Below the pieces are notes generated by a model. That model searched no databases, was not told the origin of the DNA, and saw only the letters and a program-made list of their open reading frames with translations. The translations under genes and the position numbers were made by a program. A stretch of 64,000 bases of DNA from Edaphobacter sp. 12200R-103. Lineage in GTDB: Bacteria > Acidobacteriota > Terriglobia > Terriglobales > Acidobacteriaceae. Shown piece after piece: positions 23,901-33,188 of this stretch. Position 1 is the first letter of the stretch, and every line of letters begins with the position of its first letter. The stretch is from positions 2,914,001 through 2,978,000 of the forward strand of contig NZ_CP048114.1 in the NCBI RefSeq assembly GCF_010093025.1. Direction: 5' to 3'.

Positions 23901-25445
23901 CTACGCGCGGATCGACATCGAGTGGTGGAAGATATTGTTCGGGTCATAGCGGCGCTTGACCTTCTGAAGAAATGGATAAAGCTCCTCGCCGTAATAGAGC
24001 TGAGGCCAGAACGGATAGGCGATCATATCCACATCGGGATAGTTGATGTAACAGCCTTCGTACTGGTGGCCGGGGTATGGCGTCCCCTTGTACTTCGCAT
24101 TGTTGGCGGGATCCGAGTACAGCTCTTCATAGAGGTCATGCATCCACTGCAGACGTACAGCGTCATCCTGCGGACTCATCCAGTAACTTTGGAACTGCAG
24201 CTTCATGATGGAAGCGCGCTGCGAAACGGCGGTCTGGCGGGCAAGTTCGGGCCGGTTGGTGGCTCCGCCATAATTATCGACGGCGACGATACCGCTCAAG
24301 TTTGCGCCTGGAATCTCACGAGTGAGATGTTTGTAGAGCGTGCGGGCTTCATATTTCGTGAAGTTCTGCTTCATGTAGCAGGACTTGTACTTTGCACGGA
24401 TTCCTCCGCCGCCGCCTCCACGTACGGTAGCGGAGTACCAGGACTGGCGACTTATATTGTGCGGTCCTGAGCAGGGAAGAGGTGTGCCATCTGGCCCGGT
24501 GAGAACGTGTGCTGTAGCGGTCTCGGGGCTGTGTCGGGACTCCACCGACTGCGGCTGCTCGACAACCGGCTTACAGGGCTGGAAGAGGTCGAGGAACTCA
24601 TTCAGCACGCTGAGGTCGTCGCAGGTTCCATCCGGATTACAAAACTGTGCGGAGATTCCGATGCGCCTGGAATTGCGATGAGAGAGGCCAAGGGCGGTAA
24701 AGAGTCCCCAGGTATCCGGATCTTTTCCACGGGTCTCCTGATAATGCCCGTAGGTGGTCATAATCGCTTCGAGCCGCTCAGGCGTCATCCCTTCCCAGGG
24801 GAAAGAGATGCGGGCATTCGCCACTTCCTTCGGAGCCTGCGGCAATTTGTCGAAATAATATGCGGTAACGATGCCGAAGTTATTGCCCCCGCCGCCACGG
24901 CAGGCCCGGAAGAGGTCCGGTTCGTGAGTGCTGTCCACCCGGCGCTTGGTTACATGGCCTGAATGGTCGACCGTGAGAATATCGACGGCGGAGACCCAGT
25001 CGACGGTGAGGCCCTGCAGACGGCTCAACACGCCATATCCACCACCACAGATGTGACCTCCGGCGGCTACGCTGGTACAGGAGGCGCCGGGGAGAGTAAC
25101 CCCGGATTTATAAAGTGAGTCGTAAGCGTCTCCCATCCGGGTGCCAGCGCTGATCTTGTAGGCGTGCCCACTGCCTTCAGCGTTCATATCGTTCAACTGC
25201 TTGACATCCAACAAAACACCGCCGGGATTGTTGCAGATGAAGTCCTCATAACAGTGGCCACTGGACCGAACAGTAGGCCGAAGGCCGGCTTTGACCGCCT
25301 TCTGAAGGGCCTCTGCGACGTCGTCTGCGCTCTGGCAAATCTCGATCCGACTAACGGACTCCGCTTCGGAGGCAGGCCAGCGAAGATTGTTGCCCTTCCT
25401 CAGGTTTTGGAAGTTGGGGTCATTCTGCAAAACGGTAGTCGACAT
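23901..25445 (-). CDS. FAD-linked oxidoreductase, berberine-bridge (BBE) type
   Basis: 514 residues from ATG 25445. The FAD-binding PCMH domain shows both covalent attachment sites of bicovalent flavoproteins: His64 in RSSGHCYEDF and Cys133 in GGHICGGGYG. The substrate domain follows. The end, YEGCYINYPDVD and YGEELYPFLQKVKRRYDPNNIFHHSMSI, is the BBE tail. Homologues oxidise oligosaccharides, hexoses or alkaloid-like alcohols with oxygen. There is no signal peptide, although many relatives are secreted. A glycine-rich loop (VRGGGGGGIRAKYK) at about 350 is unusual. Single gene. Confidence 0.85.
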   Translation of the reverse strand: MSTTVLQNDPNFQNLRKGNNLRWPASEAESVSRIEICQSADDVAEALQKAVKAGLRPTVRSSGHCYEDFICNNPGGVLLDVKQLNDMNAEGSGHAYKISAGTRMGDAYDSLYKSGVTLPGASCTSVAAGGHICGGGYGVLSRLQGLTVDWVSAVDILTVDHSGHVTKRRVDSTHEPDLFRACRGGGGNNFGIVTAYYFDKLPQAPKEVANARISFPWEGMTPERLEAIMTTYGHYQETRGKDPDTWGLFTALGLSHRNSRRIGISAQFCNPDGTCDDLSVLNEFLDLFQPCKPVVEQPQSVESRHSPETATAHVLTGPDGTPLPCSGPHNISRQSWYSATVRGGGGGGIRAKYKSCYMKQNFTKYEARTLYKHLTREIPGANLSGIVAVDNYGGATNRPELARQTAVSQRASIMKLQFQSYWMSPQDDAVRLQWMHDLYEELYSDPANNAKYKGTPYPGHQYEGCYINYPDVDMIAYPFWPQLYYGEELYPFLQKVKRRYDPNNIFHHSMSIRA

Positions 25446-25636
25446 GCCTCTCCTAATCCAAAGCGAGCAGAGCCCGCAGAAATTACAGATCACATCTTAA
25501 CAAAGACGAACATAGGGGGTATAAAGCCGCTGGCGAAGGAAACTCACCCGCTCAGCGATGATACGTGCCTGGGTTAGGGAGGTGAGGTAGAGGAAGGAAG
25601 GTGCGTGGGGAGTGGTTCGCGCTTTCGCGCGAATGG

Positions 25637-25679
25637 CCCACCTTAGCCGCGATGAAGCTGCAGCGAAGATGGGGCACCC
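25637..25679. repeat. Half copy of repeat family 1
   Basis: CCCACCTTAGCCGCGATGAAG followed by CGAAGATGGGGCACCC corresponds to the right third of the 152-bp element. The left part is missing or replaced by a small hairpin (TTCGCGCTTTCGCGCGAA). It lies between the BBE gene and the ydiJ-like gene. Confidence 0.75.
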
Positions 25680-25745
25680 GGTTATTGTCGCCACCTGATC
25701 CGCTTGGCACGAGATCGTGCACCCTTCCCGACCTGCCCTCTAATG

Positions 25746-28715
25746 TCAGGATTTCGAGGCTTCGGCGAGGACTTCGGCGAGGTGCCTGGGACGGGCGGTA
25801 GTGTTCTGGGTGATCTGCTCGCAGCAGCTGAAACCGTCGGAGACGATGATGGCCTGCGGGTTGTTGCGGACGGCTGGCAGCAGGACGCGCTCGCCGAGCT
25901 TCTGCGAGATCTCGTACTTGTCCCCTTCGAAGCCGAAGGGGCCGGCCATGCCGCAGCAGCCGGAGTCGAGCGCCTGCACCTCAGCGCCGGTGGCGCGAAG
26001 CAGTTGCAGCTCGGCGGTCATGCCGTGCTCGCCAATTCCGGTCATTGCCTTGTGGTGGCAGTGGCCGTGGACGACGATCTTGCCGTCGATCTTCGGCGGC
26101 TGGTAGTGCGGGGCGAACTTTACGAGGAACTCGCTGAGCAGATGGACCTGCGAGCGCAGCTTTGGAGCGCGGGGGTCGTCGGGGAAGAGATTGCAGAGCT
26201 CGTCACGGAAGACAGAGGCGCAGCTTGGCTCGAGCACGACGATCGGGATTCCGGCCTCGATCTGAGGAGTGAGCGCGTCGAGGATCTTCTGCAGGTACTG
26301 CTTCGCTGTGCCGAGCAGGCCGAAGTCGTAGAGCGGACGGCCGCAGCAGAGATGCCTGTTGGGAAGGCTGACGCGGAACCCGGCATCGACGAGCACCTTG
26401 TGGGCGGCGCGCATGGTCGCCGGATGGAAGTAGTTGTTGAAGGTGTCCGCCCACAAAAACACGGCAGGAGCATTGGCCGGTGGTGGGTTGCGACGATCCT
26501 TGCGGCGCTGGGGATCGCGGGCCAGGCGGCGGTCCGGAGTGAAGGGCCGCGAGAAGCGCGGGAACTGGCGGCTCGGGTGGATGTGCAGCACCTTCTTGAC
26601 GAGGGTGGAGATTCCCGGAGCGTTGTTGATGGCATTAACGATGCCGGGAGCGATGGAGGCGAGGCGCGCCCAGCGGTCGATGCGCCCGAAGGCATAGTGG
26701 GCGAGCGGGCGGGAGTGGTGCTCGTAGTGATGCGAGAGGAACTCCGCCTTGTAGGTCGCCATGTCAACCGAGACGGGACACTCGGACTTGCAGGCTTTGC
26801 AGGAGAGGCAGAGGTCGAGCGACTCGCGGACCTGCTCGTTGGCCCAGTCGTCGGGCAGGACCTCGCGCTGCATCAGCTCCCACAGCAGATGAGCGCGGCC
26901 GCGGGTGGAGTGCTGCTCTTCTCCGGTAGCCATATAGCTGGGGCACATGGTTCCGGCATCGGCTTTGCGGCAGGCGCCGACGCCGACGCAGCGCAGCGTG
27001 GCGCGAGCGAAGGAGCCGTGGTCCTCCCGGAAGGCAAAGTGGGTCTTGGGTTCCCAGGGGTTATAGTCCGCGCCGAGACGAAGGTCCTCGTGGATCTCGT
27101 GCGGGTCGATGAGCTTGTGAGGGTTGAGCTTGTTGTCGGGGTCCCAGACCTGTTTGAAGGTGCGGAAAGCGCTCATCAACTCGGGGCCGAACATCTTGGG
27201 CAGCAGGATGCCGCGAGCCTGGCCGTCGCCGTGCTCGCCTGAGAGGGAGCCGCCGTGGGCGAGTGCGATGTCGGCGGCCTTGTCCATGAACTCGCGGAAG
27301 TCGAGGATGCCCTTTTCGCTCTCGAGATCGAAACTGAGGCGCATGTGGACACAGCCCTGCCCGAAGTGGCCGTACATGGGGCTGTAGTAGCCGTACTGCT
27401 GCATGAGCGCGTAGATGGCGCGAAGGTACGAGCCGAGCTGGGTAGGGTCGACGGCGGCGTCCTCCCAGCCTTCCCATCCGGTACGCTCGTGACCGGGAAC
27501 GAAGGCGGTAGCACCAAGCCCGGATTCACGGATCGCCCAGACGCGATGGGCCTGCTCCGGGGTGTAGATGCGGGCATGGGTGATCTGCTGGAGTGCTTCG
27601 ACGAGCTTGGCGGCGCGCTCGTCGGCTTCTGCCTGCGAGTTTCCGCCGAATTCTGCCAGCAGAAAGCCCCGGCCTTCCGGGAGCAGCGGGATGTCGTCCA
27701 GCGCCTTCTGCTTGCTGCGCAGCGAATCAAGGAGCAGGCCGTCCATGCCTTCGAGGCCGATGGGCTTGTGGGTCAGGACGAGAGGTACGTGGTCGGCGGC
27801 GATGAAGACGTCTTCGAAGCCGACTCCGACCAGGGTGCGGAACTGCGGCGATTCGACGAGGTTGAGCGTGGCGCCGAGGATGACCGCGCAGGTGCCTTCG
27901 CTGCCGACCAGGGCGCGGGCGAGGTTGAAGTCGTTTTCAGGAAGCAGCTCGTCGAGGTTGTACCCGGAGACGCGACGGGGGATGTTGGGAAACTTCTGCC
28001 GGACGAGGTTGCCGTAGGTGTCGCGGAGGATCTTGAGGGACGAATAGATTCCGCCGATGCGGCCGCCAGCCTGGATGTGTCCGGCGATCTCTGAATCAGG
28101 GGTCGCTCCAACGGTCAGACGGGTTCCGTCGTACAGCAGGATGTCGAGCGAGTGGATGTTGTCGACCGTCTTGCCGCCCATCAGCGCGTGGACCCCGCAG
28201 GAGTTGTTGCCGATCATGCCGCCGATGGTGCAGCGGCTGTGAGTGGCAGGGTCGGGCGCGTAGGTCAGTGCGAACTTCTCTGCCGCCTCGCGAACGCGGT
28301 CGAGGACAATTCCTGGCTGGACGTGTACCGTGCGGGCGACGGGGTCGACCGGGCCCATCTTGTTCATGTACTTGGAAAAGTCGAGGATGACCGCAGCGTT
28401 GGTTCCCTGCCCTGCCAGCGAGGTTCCGCCGCCGCGCGAGAGCACAGGCGCGTTGAACTGACGGCAGACGGCTACCGTGGCGATGACGTCGTCTTCGTCC
28501 TGCGGGATGACCAGGCCGATGGGGATGTGCCGGTAGTTCGAGGCGTCCGTGGCGTAGAGGGCCCGGGAGGCCTGGTCGAAGCGCACCTCTCCCCTGACCT
28601 TTTGCCGCAGCGCCTGTTCAAGCTGGGCGGCGGAGGGAAAGGTGTCGTGAGCACGTTCGTGCGAGCTGGGCAGGAGGACGAAGGGAGAGGCGGCGGCTGA
28701 AGTTGTGGTGGACAA
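25746..28715 (-). CDS. ydiJ: FAD/Fe-S dehydrogenase, YdiJ-like (probable D-2-hydroxyglutarate dehydrogenase)
   Basis: 989 residues. The N-terminal FAD domain of the vanillyl-alcohol-oxidase type has RGGGTSLAGQ, GGMIGNNSCG and GSEGTCAV. The FAD-oxidase C domain has GYYSPMYGHFGQGCVHMRL and SGEHGDGQARG. A ferredoxin-like domain follows (CVGVGACRK, CLSCKACKSECP from Cys 636), and last a CCG heterodisulfide-reductase-like domain (HLCCGRPL, GHCHHKA, DSGCCGMAG). This architecture and length match YdiJ, which oxidises D-2-hydroxyglutarate to 2-oxoglutarate; lactate or glycolate specificity cannot be excluded. It begins 50 bp after the DUF1338 gene, whose product would supply D-2-hydroxyglutarate. The start is a TTG with a weak site. 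Confidence 0.85.
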   Translation of the reverse strand: MSTTTSAAASPFVLLPSSHERAHDTFPSAAQLEQALRQKVRGEVRFDQASRALYATDASNYRHIPIGLVIPQDEDDVIATVAVCRQFNAPVLSRGGGTSLAGQGTNAAVILDFSKYMNKMGPVDPVARTVHVQPGIVLDRVREAAEKFALTYAPDPATHSRCTIGGMIGNNSCGVHALMGGKTVDNIHSLDILLYDGTRLTVGATPDSEIAGHIQAGGRIGGIYSSLKILRDTYGNLVRQKFPNIPRRVSGYNLDELLPENDFNLARALVGSEGTCAVILGATLNLVESPQFRTLVGVGFEDVFIAADHVPLVLTHKPIGLEGMDGLLLDSLRSKQKALDDIPLLPEGRGFLLAEFGGNSQAEADERAAKLVEALQQITHARIYTPEQAHRVWAIRESGLGATAFVPGHERTGWEGWEDAAVDPTQLGSYLRAIYALMQQYGYYSPMYGHFGQGCVHMRLSFDLESEKGILDFREFMDKAADIALAHGGSLSGEHGDGQARGILLPKMFGPELMSAFRTFKQVWDPDNKLNPHKLIDPHEIHEDLRLGADYNPWEPKTHFAFREDHGSFARATLRCVGVGACRKADAGTMCPSYMATGEEQHSTRGRAHLLWELMQREVLPDDWANEQVRESLDLCLSCKACKSECPVSVDMATYKAEFLSHHYEHHSRPLAHYAFGRIDRWARLASIAPGIVNAINNAPGISTLVKKVLHIHPSRQFPRFSRPFTPDRRLARDPQRRKDRRNPPPANAPAVFLWADTFNNYFHPATMRAAHKVLVDAGFRVSLPNRHLCCGRPLYDFGLLGTAKQYLQKILDALTPQIEAGIPIVVLEPSCASVFRDELCNLFPDDPRAPKLRSQVHLLSEFLVKFAPHYQPPKIDGKIVVHGHCHHKAMTGIGEHGMTAELQLLRATGAEVQALDSGCCGMAGPFGFEGDKYEISQKLGERVLLPAVRNNPQAIIVSDGFSCCEQITQNTTARPRHLAEVLAEASKS

Positions 28716-28765
28716 CGGGTCTGTACTCTTTCGTCGGTCACAGCCGCGACGTCGCGGTCGGTCGG

Positions 28766-29797
28766 CTATGACTTTGTATTAGCTGTCATCTTAAAGATAG
28801 CCTGAGCGTTCCCGCTGTCGAAGCTGAGATCGAGCGGACTCTTGCCATTTTTGGTCGGCATGCGCAGCCGGGTGATGAATTCGTAGAACGACCCGGGCAC
28901 CTCGCGGGAGATGCTGGTGCCATCGGTGGTGCGAAAGTTTCGCTGGACCCGCGCGGCGTTCAGGGCCGTCTGGCGGACACGGCCCGACTGAGAGGTCTCC
29001 ACCTTTTCCTTGATGGGCATGTGAAGCGCCTTGAGCTCGGCAGACAGGGCATCGACGTCCGGGACGCGGTCCGTGGCGTGGTTGAATGCGTTCCCTTCTG
29101 TAGAGATCCACGCCATCTCAGGCGATTCGGCGAGGAGCGTCTGGTAGTCGGCCAGGGCAGGCTCGGCGTGGTGGCGATCGAAGACGGAGACGAGGACCGG
29201 AAGAAGGCTCTGTGCCTCTTCGAGAGAAAGAGAGCCGGTCTTTTCCAGGGTTTCGAGTAACGCAGCCGCCTCCGGGGTAATCGGGTCGACGGAAGACGCG
29301 GTGACGCGGCGAACGGCCTGCTGGAAGGTGTGGGAGAAGCGCTCGGGGTGCAGCTCACTGATGAAGAACTGCGCGATGTCTTCCGGGTAATCGGCCTGCG
29401 CGTGGGAGCGGCCGGTCATGCGCAGGCGCTCCAGAGGATAGACGCCGTTGAGACGATAGCCGAGCGGGCGCAGGACGCGGGTGATGGCCTCCTGCCCGGA
29501 AGGCAGAGCTCCCATGCCTTCGAGTGCTACGGTGCGCACGGCCCCATGGTCATGGATGATCGTGCGCTTCTGATCGAGGCAGAGCTGAACGTACTTTGCC
29601 GCGGAGGGAACGCGCTTGAGGAGGTCTTCGAATAACAGCATGTTGAGCGCCTGAGCGAGAACAGCGCGAGAGACACGGGGACCAGGATCGGAGGCAAGAT
29701 CATGATGAATAAGAAGGACTTGGAAGAGACGGTCGGTACGGCTGGTTGAGAGGACGGGAGCAAGAAGTTGATACAGTACGCCAGTTTCAGGTCGCAT
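28766..29797 (-). CDS. hglS: DUF1338 protein, HglS-like 2-oxoadipate dioxygenase/decarboxylase
   Basis: 343 residues. The DUF1338 family signature is clear: HDHGAVRTV (His84 and Arg88), AFNHATDRV (His240) and PGSFYEF (Glu306). In the characterised Pseudomonas putida enzyme two His and one Glu hold Fe(II), and an Arg four residues after the first His is functionally important; the spacing here agrees. That enzyme turns 2-oxoadipate plus oxygen into D-2-hydroxyglutarate in lysine catabolism. The start ATG 29797 is backed by AGGAGA eight bases upstream. The next gene on the same strand encodes a YdiJ-like dehydrogenase, which supports the assignment strongly. Confidence 0.85.
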   Translation of the reverse strand: MRPETGVLYQLLAPVLSTSRTDRLFQVLLIHHDLASDPGPRVSRAVLAQALNMLLFEDLLKRVPSAAKYVQLCLDQKRTIIHDHGAVRTVALEGMGALPSGQEAITRVLRPLGYRLNGVYPLERLRMTGRSHAQADYPEDIAQFFISELHPERFSHTFQQAVRRVTASSVDPITPEAAALLETLEKTGSLSLEEAQSLLPVLVSVFDRHHAEPALADYQTLLAESPEMAWISTEGNAFNHATDRVPDVDALSAELKALHMPIKEKVETSQSGRVRQTALNAARVQRNFRTTDGTSISREVPGSFYEFITRLRMPTKNGKSPLDLSFDSGNAQAIFKMTANTKS

Positions 29798-29888
29798 GGT
29801 CTTTCTCCTGCGTTCGGCTACCTCAGGCGCTCGAACGCTGCAACATCATAACCCTGTTGCTTCTTGTACCGGCAAGCCCGGTATGGAC

Positions 29889-31784
29889 TTAGGTAACCGG
29901 GTTGAATCGCAGAGGCAGTCGACCGGGCAGGTGGATCTCCGCGATGGGCCGGAGTCCCCGTAGGCTATTGCCTACATAAACGGCACGCGCTGTCGCCAGG
30001 CCCGCGAGAGGAACGGTAGCTTCGCGCGCTTCCGGCCGGGTAGCAAGAATATGGCGACGCAGTACACCCGGCAGAACACCGGCGCTGAGCGGAGGCGTGA
30101 GCAGGTGTCCTCCCTGCTCGACAAAGAGCGTACTGATGGCTCCTTCGGTAAGCTCATCGCGCTCATTGAGAAAAATGACCTCGTCGAAGCCATCAGCGCG
30201 AGCCTGCGCATACTCCTGGTCGTAAAGCTCGCGCAGTGTTGTCTTATGCCGCAACAGAGGATCATCGGAGCGGGTTCGGCAAGGCGAGATGCGGACTATG
30301 AGCGGAGCGGGGTCGGGGATGAACTCAGAGTGAGTCAGGGTGAGCGCACCGGTCTCGTCCAGCAGGAGACGGACGCGCTGGCGCTGGCCGGGAACAAGCG
30401 ATGCTTCAAGCTTGCAAAGCCGCGATTCGATAGCGTCGCGGTCACAGGCAAAGTCAAAGTACGCGGCTGAGGACACGAGGCGATCGAGATGCAGCGCGAG
30501 GAGAGACAGGGAATGCCCGTCAAAGAGCATAGTCTCGATGAGCTGAAATTGGCGCACAGGCCGGGTGAGGAACTGCGTCTTCAGCTGGCATTCGCGGTAC
30601 TCGGAGGCTGGATCAGAGTCAGCAACGATGCCACCGCCGACGCCCATCGTGGCCGTACCATCCCGCAGCACCAGCGTGCGGATAGCCACGTTGAAGGTGG
30701 CATCGCCCGACGGAGGAATGTGGCCGATGGCTCCGGTATAGACGCCCCGGGGCTGGCGCTCAAGCTCGCGGATGATCTGCATGGTGCGCAGCTTCGGCGC
30801 GCCGGTGATGGAGCCGGAGGGAAAGATGGCGCGGAAGATCTCACCGAAGCTGAGGTCAGGGTTGAGCTCGCCCGAGATGGTCGAGGTCATCTGGAGCAGG
30901 GTGCGGTAGCGCTCGACGGAGAAGAGATCTTCGACCTGCACGGACCCCATGCGGCAGATTCTGCCAAGGTCGTTGCGGAGCAGATCGACGATCATGATGT
31001 GCTCGCTGCGGTTCTTCTCGTCGGATTGCAGCCGCCGCGCGTGGCGGTCATCTTCCTGAAGATCGAGCCCACGCGGGATGGTTCCCTTCATAGGGCGGGT
31101 GGTGATGCGACCGTCACGGATGCGAAAGAAGAGCTCGGGCGAGAGCGAGAGGATGTGCTGGCCACCGACATGCAGCAGGGCGCTGTAGGCGACGGGCTGC
31201 GCTCCGGAGAGAACCGCGAAGGCGACCGCCGGGTCGTGGGGATTCTCGACGGTAACCGAGTCGGTGAAGTTGACCTGATAGGTATCGCCGGCTTCGATGT
31301 AATGCTTGATGGCCTGGATCTTCTGTACGTATTCACCGGGCACGATCTCTAACTTCACGGCGCTGGCGAAGCGCTCCAGCGTCTCCGGAAAAGGGGCTCC
31401 CGGGGGTATGGGACCGAGGAACTTGCCCTGAGCGTGGTCAAAGACGAAGGGCGACTGGTAAGCGCCGAACCATGCCAACGGGAGCGCGTCTTGCGAGATG
31501 GATGTAGCGAAGGCAGCCTGATTCAGCTTCTCTTCGAGAAGATAGCCGCACTCGTAGCTGAGATACCCGGCGAGATGAAGTCCGCGGCGGCGGCTCGATT
31601 CGATCCAGTCGAAGACTACGTCCAGCTCCGACGCCTTGTTTGCCTGAAATATCTCCTCGGGATCGAGGAAGAGAAAGCTGTGACGGTTTTTCGGATCGAA
31701 GCGCGAGGTCTCCAGCAGAACCGCGTTGGGCGACTGAGCCGCGAGTGTGCGGAGGTGGGCCGGAAGTGGAATCCACTGAGACAT
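29889..31784 (-). CDS. pabBC: Fused aminodeoxychorismate synthase component I / aminodeoxychorismate lyase
   Basis: 631 residues from ATG 31784. The first 430 are a chorismate-binding domain (YQVNFTDSV, RPMKGTIPRG, EHIMIVDLLRNDLGRI, FPSGSITGAPK and GVYTGAIGHI, with the catalytic region intact). The last 230 are a class-IV aminotransferase-fold lyase (FQLIETMLFDGHSLSLLALHLDRL, DEVIFLNERDELTEGAISTLFVE, LTPPLSAGVLPGVLR). Together they make 4-aminobenzoate for folate from chorismate, with glutamine amidotransferase PabA encoded elsewhere. PabB-PabC fusions are known in several phyla. The gene begins 39 bp after the NtrC-type regulator on the same strand and may be read from the same transcript. 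No strong ribosome binding site. Confidence 0.88.
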   Translation of the reverse strand: MSQWIPLPAHLRTLAAQSPNAVLLETSRFDPKNRHSFLFLDPEEIFQANKASELDVVFDWIESSRRRGLHLAGYLSYECGYLLEEKLNQAAFATSISQDALPLAWFGAYQSPFVFDHAQGKFLGPIPPGAPFPETLERFASAVKLEIVPGEYVQKIQAIKHYIEAGDTYQVNFTDSVTVENPHDPAVAFAVLSGAQPVAYSALLHVGGQHILSLSPELFFRIRDGRITTRPMKGTIPRGLDLQEDDRHARRLQSDEKNRSEHIMIVDLLRNDLGRICRMGSVQVEDLFSVERYRTLLQMTSTISGELNPDLSFGEIFRAIFPSGSITGAPKLRTMQIIRELERQPRGVYTGAIGHIPPSGDATFNVAIRTLVLRDGTATMGVGGGIVADSDPASEYRECQLKTQFLTRPVRQFQLIETMLFDGHSLSLLALHLDRLVSSAAYFDFACDRDAIESRLCKLEASLVPGQRQRVRLLLDETGALTLTHSEFIPDPAPLIVRISPCRTRSDDPLLRHKTTLRELYDQEYAQARADGFDEVIFLNERDELTEGAISTLFVEQGGHLLTPPLSAGVLPGVLRRHILATRPEAREATVPLAGLATARAVYVGNSLRGLRPIAEIHLPGRLPLRFNPVT

Positions 31785-31823
31785 GAGGGGCAAAATGATT
31801 GTTTCATGTCCCCTGCGAGCGAC

Positions 31824-33188
31824 CTACTCGGTCGAGAGGCCGTACTTTTCCATGCGATAGATCAGGGTGCGTCGGCTGATATCGAGGTACTTTGCCGCCT
31901 TGGTCTGATTGCCCTTCGCCTGCTCCAGGGCTCGGAGGATCAGTTCGCGCTCGACGGCTTCCAGGCTGACGCCCTCTTCCGGTAGCTCAATCCAGAAGGC
32001 CGAGTTGTCGGCGGGTACGCGGCGAATCTCCTCAGGAAGATCGGCCTCCGTCACGATATTGGAAGAGCTGAGTACGAGCATCCGCTCCAGAACGTTCTCA
32101 AGCTCGCGAACGTTGCCGGGCCAGCGATAACGCGTCAGATGCTGGATGACTCCGGGGGTCAGTTCTACATCGGCCATTCCGTGACGTTCTTTCGCCTCGT
32201 TGAAGAGATGCTTGACCAGCTCCGGAATATCTTCCCTGCGCTCGCGCAGCGGAGGGAGCAGCAGGGGCACGACGGCCAGGCGATAGTACAGGTCTTCGCG
32301 GAAGGCCTGGTCTTCGATCATGGCCTGAAGGTTGCGGTGCGTGGCGGCGACGACGCGGACATCGACCTTCTGGACGTCGGTCGCACCGATCTTTGCGATC
32401 TCGCCCTGTTGCAGTACGCGCAGCAGTTTGACCTGGGCATCGAGTGGAAGCTCGCCGACCTCATCGAGGAAGAGCGTGCCTCCGTCGGCGAGCTCAATCT
32501 TGCCGGGCTTGGTCGCCAGAGCCCCGGTGAAGGAGCCGCGGGTGTACCCGAAGAGCTCCGACTCCACCAGTTCCTTGGGGATGGAGCCGCAATTGATGGT
32601 GACGAAGGGGCGGCTCTTGCGTGGGCTGTTGTGGTGGATCGCCCGGGCCAGCAGCTCTTTGCCGGTTCCAGTCTCGCCCTGGATGAGCACGGTGGTATCG
32701 CGCTGGGCGACGCGTGCAGCCTGGTCGAGTACGTGCAGAAGGCTCTTGGCGCGCCCCACGATGCCCTCGAAGCCGTACCGCTGGTCAAGCGCCGAGCGCA
32801 GGTTGCGCACCTCTTCGATGAGGTTCTGGCGCTCCATCGCGCGATGGACGACCAGAACAAGCTCTTCGAAATCGAGCGGCTTGGTAACGTAGTCGTAGGC
32901 GCCCAGCTTCATGGCTTCGACAGCGGTCTCGACAGTGCCGAAGGCCGTCACGATGATGAGAGTGGGCTGAATGTCGTCTGCCGCGATGCGGCGCATCAGC
33001 TCAAGCCCGCTGGTGGGCATCTTCAGATCGCTGATGACAAGCTGCGGGGGTGCCTGGCGGATGAGTTCATGCGCCTCTGCACCATCGGCAGCAAGGATCA
33101 CCTCATAGCCTGCCTCTTCCAACTGCATCTTCATGACGCTGCGCAGGCTGCTGTCATCGTCCACGACAAGAATCCGCTTCGAGCTCAC
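31824..33188 (-). CDS. NtrC-family sigma-54-dependent response regulator
   Basis: 454 residues. Receiver domain with phosphoacceptor Asp54 (VISDLKMP). AAA+ domain with Walker A GETGTGKE, the sigma-54 contact loop GSFTGA (the usual GAFTGA with Ser) and FLDEVGELPLDAQ. C-terminal Fis-type helix-turn-helix with KGNQTKAAKYLDISRRTLIYRMEKYGL. It activates sigma-54 promoters when phosphorylated. GTG start overlaps the kinase stop by 4 bp (GTGA). The divergent efflux operon, with a sigma-54-like promoter at 34566-34581, is the natural target. Confidence 0.92.
   Translation of the reverse strand: MSSKRILVVDDDSSLRSVMKMQLEEAGYEVILAADGAEAHELIRQAPPQLVISDLKMPTSGLELMRRIAADDIQPTLIIVTAFGTVETAVEAMKLGAYDYVTKPLDFEELVLVVHRAMERQNLIEEVRNLRSALDQRYGFEGIVGRAKSLLHVLDQAARVAQRDTTVLIQGETGTGKELLARAIHHNSPRKSRPFVTINCGSIPKELVESELFGYTRGSFTGALATKPGKIELADGGTLFLDEVGELPLDAQVKLLRVLQQGEIAKIGATDVQKVDVRVVAATHRNLQAMIEDQAFREDLYYRLAVVPLLLPPLRERREDIPELVKHLFNEAKERHGMADVELTPGVIQHLTRYRWPGNVRELENVLERMLVLSSSNIVTEADLPEEIRRVPADNSAFWIELPEEGVSLEAVERELILRALEQAKGNQTKAAKYLDISRRTLIYRMEKYGLSTE

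Noticed and set aside
25704..27242. A 512-codon open frame on the plus strand opposite the ydiJ-like gene
   Set aside because: Shadow frame of a clear FAD/Fe-S dehydrogenase; no recognisable motifs and no ribosome binding site.
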